The notes below the pieces were generated by a model. The model searched no databases, was not told the origin of the DNA, and saw nothing but the letters and a program-made list of their open reading frames with translations. Below, piece after piece: positions 55,376 through 64,000 of a stretch of DNA of 64,000 bases; the stretch's first letter is position 1; each line of letters starts with the position of its first letter. The DNA comes from an uncultured Eubacteriales bacterium (GTDB lineage Bacteria; Bacillota; Clostridia; Lachnospirales; Lachnospiraceae): the NCBI GenBank assembly GCA_949284175.1, contig CASDVE010000002.1, positions 81,017 to 145,016 on the forward strand, in the 5' to 3' direction. The translations under genes and the position numbers were made by a program.

Positions 55376-56893
55376 TTGGCGGAAAAAGTATATATTGCGA
55401 TTGATCTCAAATCATTTTATGCGTCTGTGGAGTGCATGGAAAGAGGACTCAATCCTATGACAACGAATTTGGTGGTAGCAGATAAAAGCCGGACGGAAAA
55501 GACAATTTGTTTGGCAGTTTCTCCTGCACTAAAAAAATATGGAATCCCAGGAAGACCTCGATTGTTTGAAGTGGTACAAAAAATTGCAGAAATAAATCAA
55601 AGAAGGAAACAAAAGGCACCTGGGAAACAATTTTCAGGTTCTTCTGTGCATAGCTTAGAATTGGAGAAAAAACCGGAACTTGCCGTTGATTATGTTATTG
55701 CACCCCCTCAAATGGCGAAATATATCACGATAAGCAGAAAAATTTATGAAGTGTATTTAAAATATATCGCACCGGAAGATATGCATGTATATTCCATTGA
55801 TGAAGTATTTATTGATGCAACCGGTTATTTAGGAACGTATAAAGTATCTGCCAGAGAACTTGCAAGACAGATGATCTTAGATGTGCTGAAAACAACGGGG
55901 ATTACAGCGACTGCCGGGATAGGGACAAATCTATATCTGTGCAAAGTGGCAATGGATATTGGAGCAAAGCACATTCCGGCTGACGAACATGGTGTTCGGA
56001 TTGCTGAATTGGATGAAAAGAAATACCGGCAAACACTATGGAGCCATACCCCTTTGACTGATTTTTGGAGAGTTGGGCGAGGATATGCGGACAAGCTGGC
56101 TGCCTATGAGATATACACAATGGGCGATATTGCCCGATGTTCCATTGGAAATGAAAGAGAGTATCATAATGAAGAACTTTTGTATAATCTCTTTGGTGTG
56201 AATGCAGAACTATTGATTGATCATGCATGGGGATACGAACCATGTACAATGGAAGATATTAAGGCATATCGCCCGGAAAGCAACAGTATCGGTTCTGGAC
56301 AGGTTCTTCCATGTACCTATGACTTCGACAAAGCAAAACTGGTAGTACGGGAAATGGCAGACAGTTTGGCATTAGAACTGGTAGATAAGAGGTTGGCTAC
56401 CAATCAACTGACACTGACAGTCGGTTATGATAAAGAAAATCTGTCAAAAGGAAGTAAACGATACGCTGGAGAGATTACGACAGATCGTTATGGCAGAGCT
56501 ATACCGAGGCATGCACATGGTACGGAGAACTTAGAAAGATATACCTCTTCTTCAAGAGAAATGATGATGGCGGCAGAACGGTTATATGATCGTATTGTAA
56601 ATCCTGCTTTACTGATTCGGCGGTTAAATCTTACGGCGAACCATGTTTCAGATGAAACCTCTGTGATGCAGAAAGAAACCTATGAACAGCTAAATCTATT
56701 TACAGATTATGAAGAAAAAGAAAAACAAAAAAAGCAAGAGGATACCGTTTTAAGACGGGAAAAGAAAATGCAGGAGGCAATGCTGACAATTAAGAAAAAG
56801 TATGGGAAAAATGCCATTCTAAAAGGAGTCCATTATGAAGAAGGAGCCACAGGCAGAGAGCGAAACAATCAGATTGGAGGTCACAAGGCATAA
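55376..56893 (+). CDS. umuC: Y-family DNA polymerase (UmuC/DinB type)
   Basis: 505 residues from TTG 55376. Catalytic carboxylates are visible in YIAIDLKSFYASVECMERG (about 4-22) and YSIDEVFIDATGYL (about 139-152). Helix-hairpin and little-finger regions follow (FWRVGRGYADKLAAY, RRLNLTANHV). It allows translesion synthesis, possibly during repair of transferred DNA. Typical partner YolD follows and overlaps. Confidence 0.9.
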   Translation: MAEKVYIAIDLKSFYASVECMERGLNPMTTNLVVADKSRTEKTICLAVSPALKKYGIPGRPRLFEVVQKIAEINQRRKQKAPGKQFSGSSVHSLELEKKPELAVDYVIAPPQMAKYITISRKIYEVYLKYIAPEDMHVYSIDEVFIDATGYLGTYKVSARELARQMILDVLKTTGITATAGIGTNLYLCKVAMDIGAKHIPADEHGVRIAELDEKKYRQTLWSHTPLTDFWRVGRGYADKLAAYEIYTMGDIARCSIGNEREYHNEELLYNLFGVNAELLIDHAWGYEPCTMEDIKAYRPESNSIGSGQVLPCTYDFDKAKLVVREMADSLALELVDKRLATNQLTLTVGYDKENLSKGSKRYAGEITTDRYGRAIPRHAHGTENLERYTSSSREMMMAAERLYDRIVNPALLIRRLNLTANHVSDETSVMQKETYEQLNLFTDYEEKEKQKKQEDTVLRREKKMQEAMLTIKKKYGKNAILKGVHYEEGATGRERNNQIGGHKA

Positions 56894-57308
56894 AATGAGG
56901 GAAAACAACCATTGCTATGACGATATCATCAATCTTCCACATCCTACTTCTAAAGTACATCCGAGAATGCCGAGAATAGACCGGGCTGCACAGTTTGCCC
57001 CATTTGCAGCATTAAGCGGACATGGGGAAGAAATCCAGGAAGCAGCACGTTTTACAGAAGAACAGATGGAAATCAGTGAAGACATGAAAAAAGAACTTGA
57101 TAAAACTTTTGAAAGATTGGTGCAGGATTTGGAACAACAACCCTTGGTTGAAATTGCCTATTTTGAGAAAGATAAACGGAAACAAGGTGGAAGATATGTA
57201 ACAATCAAAGGATATGTAAAGAAAGTGGATTTTGAGAAACGGATTCTTTATCTGAAAGATGGTTCCGCTATAAAATCAGATACGATTTTCAGGATCACAA
57301 TACAGTGA
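56835..57308 (+). CDS. yolD: YolD-like protein
   Basis: 157 residues from ATG 56835, with AAAGGAG 6 bases upstream inside the umuC 3' end (59-base overlap). An alternative ATG at 56895 gives the usual family start. The core DIINLPHPTSKVHPRMPRID then RAAQFAPFAALSGHGEEI is the YolD-like signature. YolD genes pair with Y-family polymerases on Gram-positive elements and may regulate them. Confidence 0.85.
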   Translation: MKKEPQAESETIRLEVTRHKMRENNHCYDDIINLPHPTSKVHPRMPRIDRAAQFAPFAALSGHGEEIQEAARFTEEQMEISEDMKKELDKTFERLVQDLEQQPLVEIAYFEKDKRKQGGRYVTIKGYVKKVDFEKRILYLKDGSAIKSDTIFRITIQ

Positions 57309-57339
57309 CAGTAAGAGAAAATACAAATTAGAAATTTGG

Positions 57340-57369
57340 AAAACCGCTGCTTTTTAAGTGGCGGTTTTT
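57340..57369 (+). terminator. Intrinsic terminator after yolD
   Basis: AAAACCGC (57340-57347) pairs with GCGGTTTT (57361-57368), then TT. Ends the umuC-yolD unit. Confidence 0.75.
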
Positions 57370-57395
57370 CTACACTTAGAAAAGGAGATGTGCGG

Positions 57396-57596
57396 ATGCA
57401 GGAACAGGAATATGAAGTAGTAATAAGAGAAATTTTAGAACGCAAGGTAAGCATAAAAGCAGAAAGCCGGGAAATGGCAGAAAACATAGCCAGGGAAGCG
57501 TATAGGGCGGAAAAAATAGTTTTAGATTCCGATGATTTTTGTGGAATGGAAATGGAAGTGAGTGAAAAACATACCATTCGGAAAGAATGCCGATGA
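57396..57596 (+). CDS. DpnD/PcfM-like small protein
   Basis: 66 residues from ATG 57396, with AAAGGAG 8 bases upstream; an earlier in-frame ATG lies inside the terminator. YEVVIREILERKVSIKAESREMAENIAREAY matches the DpnD/PcfM-like pattern of small element proteins. Overlaps the next gene by 10 bases. Confidence 0.65.
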   Translation: MQEQEYEVVIREILERKVSIKAESREMAENIAREAYRAEKIVLDSDDFCGMEMEVSEKHTIRKECR

Positions 57597-58180
57597 TAGA
57601 CTATGAAAAAGTAAAAACTTGTCTGGTAGAAACTGTTCAAATGTGGAAGAAAATTTATGAGGAAGGAGGCAGTGATCCTCATTATACAGACGGCTACTTA
57701 CTAAATAGCTGCAGGAAGAAAATTTTAGGATATAAACAATATTTATCAGCAGCACATACAGAGGAGTTATTGCCAGAAGAGTTTTTTGAAGAAACACCAC
57801 CGGAAGTATCAGAAGACTATATGGCGAGAAAAAAGGAAATATGGGTTCACGCTCTGGAAGCCTATCAATCTTATTTACAAAATGAGGACTACCAGTATTT
57901 ATTATCTATTATAGATTCTTTGGATGAGGATACCCGAAAAAATTCCTTTATAGATTCCGTAATTGGGTATGTTACAAATCTCCATGATAGTTTTACAGAG
58001 AGAAATTTTGTCTATTTGCGGATACATGAGAAAGGAGAGTTTGTAGAGTGCTTTTCTGCATGTAGAAAAAAGATTGAGGATATGAAACAACAAAAAGAAA
58101 AAAATATGCTAAAGCATATGGGAGAAGACAGGCAGATGAGCCTGTTTGAAACCGGAATCCTTCAGGAAAGGATTCGATAG
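57587..58180 (+). CDS. Conserved element protein, 197 residues
   Basis: Coupled to the preceding gene by overlap. Soluble, acidic and helical ([21 protein letters not shown].. [21 protein letters not shown]). The C-terminus [15 protein letters not shown] is the kind of tail seen in polyvalent-protein neighbours. Role unknown. Confidence 0.6.
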   Translation: MPMIDYEKVKTCLVETVQMWKKIYEEGGSDPHYTDGYLLNSCRKKILGYKQYLSAAHTEELLPEEFFEETPPEVSEDYMARKKEIWVHALEAYQSYLQNEDYQYLLSIIDSLDEDTRKNSFIDSVIGYVTNLHDSFTERNFVYLRIHEKGEFVECFSACRKKIEDMKQQKEKNMLKHMGEDRQMSLFETGILQERIR

Positions 58181-58199
58181 AAACAGGGAGGGATGCGGC

Positions 58200-61100
58200 A
58201 TAGAACATATCACAAAGGTAAAAGACTTATATGAAAGGACCGTTAAAGAGATATCTGGAGATCAGAAAAAGTGGGAACGTTTTTTGGTCTGTATGGGAAC
58301 TGTATATCAATTTAATTTTTTTAATATCTGCATGGTATATGCCCAGAAGCCAGATGCAACGATTTTAGCTGGTTTTGATGATTGGTTACAGATTGGCCGC
58401 CCGGTTCAGAAAGGTGGAACCGGAATTGCTATTTTTCCAACCAAGCTATTAGGGGAACAGACTCGATATGTATTTGATGTAAAGGATACTGCTGGAAGAG
58501 GAATACGGCCTTGGAACTGGCAAGTGAATGGGACAAATCGGAGAGAATTGGCAAATCGGTTATTTCCAGAAGAATATAAGGAGTCCGGAAAGAAATTCAA
58601 AGAAGCAATAAAACACTTTACAAGAACGTACGTTTGCTTTATGATAGATGCAGAAGATGAAATAAAAAAATCCATTGAAAAAATCGTACAGAGTTCTAAA
58701 GGAGAATTGCAGGAGGAAAGAATTCGTGACTTTATTCTATCTAGTGTAGAGTTTACCGTTTCAAGACGCTGCGGGGACAGAAACATAATCTTGCAGGATT
58801 CTCTTCTTTTGGAGTATTCCCAGGAAGAGATTGTATATCGGATTGGAAGTCTGGTTTCAAAAATATCAGGAACTATTTTGGTGGATATATCAAAAACAAT
58901 GCGACAGATTGACTTAGAAAGGAGAAATTATTATGGCAGAGACATTCGGAATCAAATACAGGGAAGAGAACGGAATCAAGTACCCAGTTTTAGAAGAAGA
59001 GATGAACGAGGAAGAGATTATGGCACAGCTGAATCGTTACGGCAGGAGGGCAGCAATCCATTTCAAGAGTCTGGACCCAGAACGGTATCAGGTACTACTT
59101 CTGAACGGGAAACTTTTTCCGATGCTACAGAACATAGAGAAAGAGGCAGAGGAGATGCACGACCATCTGATGGAACAGACCGTAGAGAAGATGCGAAAAA
59201 CAGAGCAGGTCAGACCGGAGGATACGATGGCAATGGCAAGTCTACGGACACAGGCAGATATGGAAGTACGCCGCCAGGTAATCGAAGAGATGCTCCAAAA
59301 ACTGGCTTAGAAAACAGAATACAAGACCAGGAAAGGGAATCGCTGACAGCGGTTCCTTTTTCTGTTCCACAAATTTCCAGGATAGAACTGACGGAAGAGG
59401 AAAAGAAAAAAATCCTTGTGGAGCTGACAGAACCGGATACCCGTAAAAAGATTCAGGTCTTCTTTTTTCATAATAAGGATAGAACAGAACGTGTGGAATA
59501 TCTGAAGGAAGTTTATAAAGGATGGAAATACGATTTGCCTTCAGAGCAGATTGAAGTGAAAAAGAATGGGTTCTATTTCCTTAACCATGAAGAAGAAACG
59601 ATAAAAGAGGGGCTGCTCTCTTTTGAAGAAGCAGAAGAAAAGATTACACAGCTTTTGGATATCCGAGAATATGCAGAGTTAGAATCTGTTTCAGAAACAA
59701 TATTTGAACGGGAAACCGGAGAAGAATCTGATGCAGAAGAGCGTATCCATGAGGACAGCGAAGATTGGATAAAAGCATACAAAATGGAAATGCTGAGAAC
59801 CTGTCTGATGGAATATAAACAGGATGCAGGAATCCAGGCGATGCTTTTCGATGTTTTTACCAGTAATCAGCTTTTAGAACAAAAAGCAGAAATACTTCGT
59901 AACTTCTGGCTATATGACAGGGAAGAAAAAATGTGCTGCTATTCTATCGTAGGAGAAGAAGGCAACTGCGAGATTACCATGACAGAAAAGGGAATTACTA
60001 TAGAACGGTACTTGGAAGATGGCTTTGTGGCTGGAAAAGATTTGACGATGGACTGGGATGAGGCAGCAGGAGCAGTAGAAAAACTGTTTATAGAAGATAA
60101 GCTCCCCGTATTGCAACAGGATACCAGTGAGGAAGCCCAAAAAGCGATAAAAACAGCAGGCTTTTCTGATTTTTTATCAAAATATCAACAAATCATGAAG
60201 GGGGAAGGTGTAGAAAATATCTGCAACACATCGCAGAAATTTTTAGAACAATATGAATCTTTTCTAAGTCAGGAGATGGTGCATCGAGAGATACACAAAC
60301 AGGCAGTAGAAGCGTTGGCACAGGCAGAGGTTCTTGTGCCGGATATGCTTTTGATTTATGAATTTTTTCAAATACCGGAAAAAAGTAAAGAGGAAAAGAC
60401 ACAGTTTATTCAATGTCTTTTTGCGGAAGGGAATCCAAAAAGTCCGTTCGTGATAACGAGCGATCAATTTCTTGAAGGAAAAATTTTGGACGACAGGATT
60501 GTTCTTACTTATTATCCAGAAAAAGGAGTTTATGCCAATCAGTTCGTTCTCTATGAAGAAATTGCAGAAGAAATTCAGCGACAGATAAATGACAAAATAT
60601 TCTTATCAGATAAGGAGCTATCTTTTTATCAAAGTGTAGGAAAAGAGTTTTGTACTCCAGAAGCCAGACAGATTTTTGAAGAGTTCGTTCCGAAACAGGA
60701 ACCATCCCGGAAGGAAAGTGTACGGGAAGAACTGGAAATGTTGCAGAATCCTTTAGAAAATGAGAACAGAGAAATCATAGAACCAGTCCCTCCTAAACAG
60801 GGCGGAGAAACCGAAGATTTTTACTATTCTGAGGAATGGCGTCTGCCGGATGGTGGAGTTAAAACACGATTTCAAAATAATGTAGAAGCAATTCGTACCT
60901 TATATCAGCTAGAAAAAGAAAAAAGGGCAGCAACGAAACAGGAGCAGGAGATCCTATCCCGGTATGTGGGCTGGGGCGGCCTGCAACATGCGTTTAATGG
61001 GAAAAATACTTCCTGGCAGAAAGAATATCAGGAACTCAAAGAATTACTCTCAAAGGAAGAGTACCGTAATGCAAGAGCAACCGTACTTACTTCTTTCTAT

Positions 61101-63902
61101 ACACCGAAAGATGTGTTGGATGGAATCTATCATGCAATACAACAAATGGGATTTCATGGAGGTAGGATTTTGGAGCCGGCTCTTGGAATCGGTAATTTTT
61201 ACCATGCCCTGCCAAAAGAATTACGAGATTCCACAGAGCTTTATGGGGTGGAATTAGACAGTATCAGTGGCAGGATAGCACAATACTTGCATCCATCCGC
61301 AAATATACAGATAAGAGGGTTTGAAGAAACAAATTTTGAAGAGAACAGTTTTGACCTGATTCTGGGAAATGTACCTTTTGGGGATTATAAACCATATGAT
61401 CCTAAATATAGAAACAAAAAATTAAAAATTCATGACTACTTCATTATGAAAAGTCTGGATTTATTAAAGCCAGGGGGAATTTTGGCTGTTGTTACCAGTA
61501 AGGGAACACTGGATAAATCGAACAACCGTATCCGAAAGGAGCTTGCAGAACAAGCAGATCTACTCGGTGCAGTCCGTCTTCCGAAAAGCACCTTTGCAAA
61601 GAACGCAAATACAGAGGTAACCAGTGATATCCTCTTTTTTCAGAAAAAGCAAGAAAGAACCGTTTCAGAACCAGCATGGATTTTTACAGGGCTGACAGAA
61701 GAACAGGTGCCAGTAAATGAATATTTTTTAGATCACCCTGAAATGATGCTTGGTAAAATGGTCTTTGATAACCGTTTTTTTGGAAAAGATTCTGATTACA
61801 CTGGATGCGTGGCAGAGGAAGGGCTTGACTTAAAGGAGCGTTTGTTTGCAGCAGTAGAAGAATTACCAAAAGAAATCTTTCACACACTTCCAGAAGAAAG
61901 ACAGAGTAAAGTACAAGGAATCCTGGATGCAGAGCCGGATGTGCCGCCTTTTACCTATACAATAAAAGGAAACGATATCTACTTTCGGGAAAACGAAAAG
62001 ATGTATCTGTGTACAGCGAAACCGCATATTCAGAGAAGAATCCGGGCCATGCACCGGGTACGCCAACAGGTAAGAAAGGTTATCCTTATTCAGAAAGAAG
62101 GCTGCACAGAGGAAACACTTAAGGTAGAACAACAAAAACTAAACGGACTGTATGATGCTTTTACAGCGGAGTTTGGTTATATTACAGAACGCATGAATCG
62201 TACAGCTTTTCGAGATGATAATGATTACCCTCTTTTATGCTCTTTGGAAGTGATAAAAAAGACAGAGGAAGAAACGATTGTCGAAAAGGCAGATATTTTT
62301 ACAAAGAGAACTATCAGCCCTCCGCAGGAGATAAAAAAGGTAAGTCAGGGAATTGAAGCATTGCAGATTAGTTTATCTGAACTGGGAAGAGTAGATCTTC
62401 CTTTTATGCTCTCGGTTTATACGAAAGATAGAGAACAACTGTTTCAGGAACTGGAAGGAAGGATTTATCTAAATCCATTGAGAATGTCACAATCAGATGT
62501 TAATGCAGGATGGGAAACAACAGAAGAATACTTATCCGGTGATGTGCGTAAAAAGCTAAAGGCAGCCAGAATATATGCACAGAACGATCCCATTTTTCAA
62601 AAAAATGTAGAAGCATTAGAAGCAGTACAGCCAGAAGAACTCAAAGCATCGGATATCCATGTAAAACTGGGAACGCCCTGGATCAGCTTAGAGGATTATG
62701 AACAATTTATCTATGAACTTCTTCAGATACCAGAAGGGCATCAACATACTGAAAATAGCAGAAGTGGGACAATTCGATTGGAATTGAATCATATAGATAA
62801 AACCTACCATATAGACCGAGGACACTATTTTAGCGGAAATAATATTTTGAATATCAAAACATATGGGACTTCCAGAGTAGATGCAATTTCTATTATTGAG
62901 GAAACATTAAACAGCAGAATCGTAACCGTTCGAGATAGGATTTCCGATAATCCGCCTAAATATGAAGTCAATCAAAAAGAAACGATGCTTGCAAGGGATA
63001 GGGCGGAACAGATAAAAGAAGAGTTCCGGAGCTGGATATTTCGGGAACCGGAAAGAAGGAAGAAATATGTGGACTACTATAATGAGACCTTTAATAATGT
63101 CCGGTTACGAGAATATGATGGTTCCTATCTTACTATGCCGGGAATCAATCCTGTGATCAATCTTCGCCCACATCAGAAAAATGCCATTGCACGTATCCTT
63201 CTTTCGGGTGGAAACACCCTTTTAGCACACTGTGTAGGTGCCGGAAAATCTTTCGAGATGATAGGGGCTGCTATGGAGATGAAAAGACTGGGAATCTGTC
63301 ATAAACCTTTAATGGTAGTACCAAACCATCTGGTAGTGGAAATGGGGGCAGAGTTTCTCAGATTGTATCCTCAGGCTAATGTGCTGGTGGCGGATAAAGA
63401 AAGCTTTCAGAAAGAAAACAGAAGAAGATTTGTAAGCCGGATTACGACAGGAAATTATGATGCTGTTATTATGGGACACTCCCAGTTTCAAAAAATCCCT
63501 ATGTCAAAGGAAATGAGAAAGAGAATGATGGAAGATCAGATAGAACAGATTGTGGCGGCGATAGATGCAGCAAAGTCAGAAAATGGGAAATCATGGACTG
63601 TAAAGCAGATGGAAGGAAAAAGAAAACAAATGGAGGAAAAGATTGAAGACTTAAATAATGAATCTGCAAAAGACCATGTAGTAAACTTTGAAGAGTTGGG
63701 GGTAGATGCCTTGTTCGTGGATGAGGCACATGCTTATAAGAATCTTGAAATTTTTACAAAAATGTCAAATGTAGCGGGGATTGGAGGCGGAGGTTCTCAA
63801 AGGGCAATGGATATGCGATTAAAAATTCAATATATTAACAATATCAATCAGGGAAAAGGAGTTGTGTTTGCTACTGGGACGCCGATATCCAATAGTATGA
63901 CA
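58200..63902 (+). CDS. Giant N6-methyltransferase/SNF2-like helicase, 5' exon, apparent ATA start
   Basis: About 1901 residues before the break. An N-terminal DUF1738-like/ArdC-like region ([42 protein letters not shown]) leads to an Arg/Gly-rich linker (about 245-370). A long helical part precedes a methyltransferase core ([11 protein letters not shown] about 991, GNVPFGDY about 1056), then helicase motifs: Walker [10 protein letters not shown] (about 1677), DEAH (about 1840) and [12 protein letters not shown]. The next residue in the family is normally Glu, but the gene is cut at 63902 by an intron-like sequence. GGGAGGG (58186-58192) lies 7 bases before ATA 58200, and the region from the in-frame ATG 58146 overlaps the previous gene. 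Likely protects or processes incoming element DNA. Confidence 0.85.
58933..59310 (+). CDS. tnpV: TnpV-family protein nested in another frame of the helicase gene
   Basis: 125 residues read one base out of frame from the host gene. AGAAAGGAG (58916-58924) stands 8 bases before ATG 58933. [40 protein letters not shown] and [19 protein letters not shown] are the TnpV pattern (compare LLNGTLYPHL). In the host frame the same 378 bases encode only a low-complexity Arg/Gly/Glu linker. Both frames therefore appear to be used. TnpV's role is unknown; it is widespread in clostridial mobile elements. Confidence 0.78.
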   Translation: MAETFGIKYREENGIKYPVLEEEMNEEEIMAQLNRYGRRAAIHFKSLDPERYQVLLLNGKLFPMLQNIEKEAEEMHDHLMEQTVEKMRKTEQVRPEDTMAMASLRTQADMEVRRQVIEEMLQKLA

Positions 63903-64000
63903 GTGCGCCCGTAAGGGGCTGTAATAATCTTACCTTGAGCAAGTAATAGGGCAAGGTATCAAAGCGGAATAATCCGCACCCTATCGTCACCCGACTTATC
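63903..64000 (+). other. 5' end of a probable group II intron (ribozyme)
   Basis: Directly after the codons for SNSMT the sequence becomes GTGCGCCCGTAAGGGGCTG, matching the GUGCG 5' consensus of bacterial group II introns. The following bases are rich in short stems (TTACCTTG..CAAGGTA, TGCGCC) and contain no long ORF. The inferred junction falls on a codon boundary within a conserved helicase motif, so splicing would restore the reading frame. Upstream AATAGTATGACA would be the intron-binding site. The remaining domains and any reverse transcriptase lie beyond the window. Confidence 0.75.

Noticed and set aside
58146..58199. N-terminal extension of the helicase from ATG 58146
   Set aside because: It lies inside the preceding gene, has no ribosome site, and the 18 extra residues do not look like the family start; GGGAGGG points to 58200.
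63895..63925. MOBQ-type oriT at the right end
   Set aside because: GTGCGCCC also occurs in MOBQ nic regions. Here it begins exactly at a codon boundary inside a helicase motif and no inverted repeat precedes it, so a group II intron start explains it better; the element's relaxase is P-type.
1..64000. tRNA or rRNA genes
   Set aside because: No convincing tRNA cloverleaf or rRNA segment was recognised by eye on either strand; a covariance-model scan was not possible.

Overview
The window looks like the chromosome of a low-GC Gram-positive anaerobe of the Clostridia, probably a gut Lachnospiraceae-type organism. It is AT-rich, has strong AGGAGG ribosome sites, a lipoprotein-type solute-binding protein and a Tn1549/CTn-like clostridial conjugative element. 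The species cannot be fixed from the sequence.

Region 1 (1-10160) is the right half of a biosynthetic cluster. A 1806-residue NRPS reads TubC-type docking domain, heterocyclization, adenylation (pocket residues close to the cysteine code), embedded methyltransferase-like domain, carrier protein and thioesterase. This is the layout of pyochelin/yersiniabactin-type thiazoline synthetases. A saccharopine-dehydrogenase-like oxidoreductase and a MacB/FtsX-type ABC transporter follow, then a strong terminator. Earlier modules lie left of the window; only a 28-residue C-terminus of the preceding protein is visible. An IS3-type transposase remnant lies beyond the terminator.

Region 2 (10318-15309) holds a GntR/FCD regulator divergent from a branched-chain amino-acid type ABC operon (livJ, livH, livM, livG, livF). 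livF is cut inside its Walker A motif, after 39 native codons.

Region 3 (about 15304 to the right edge) is the mobile element that interrupts livF, an integrative conjugative element whose right end and recombinase lie outside the window. In order it carries: replication/partition genes (DUF6017-type initiator, XRE regulator, ParM/ParR-like pair); a large Cna-B surface protein; a radical SAM protein; a TOPRIM/DUF3991 protein; DUF5688 proteins; a circularly permuted C5 DNA methyltransferase broken by one TGA; a periodic repeat array plus two hairpins (candidate oriT); MobC and a MOBP-type relaxase; a type IV secretion module (PcfB, VirD4, Maff2, TrbL-like, PrgI, VirB4, and later an NlpC/P60 hydrolase); an accessory block between VirB4 and the hydrolase (DUF3800-like protein, PBECR4 nuclease-like protein, DUF6674, RadC-like, DNA methyltransferase, PAPS-reductase-like protein); UmuC/YolD; and a very large methyltransferase-helicase. 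That last gene contains a complete tnpV in another frame and is itself split at 63902 by what looks like the 5' end of a group II intron.

The points most worth a second look are six element genes whose ribosome site points to a near-cognate start codon (GTA, ACG, ATT, ATA), the nested tnpV, the permuted and broken methyltransferase, the 20/23-bp alternating repeat array beside the candidate oriT, the intron boundary, and the gut thiazoline NRPS with a cysteine thioesterase.
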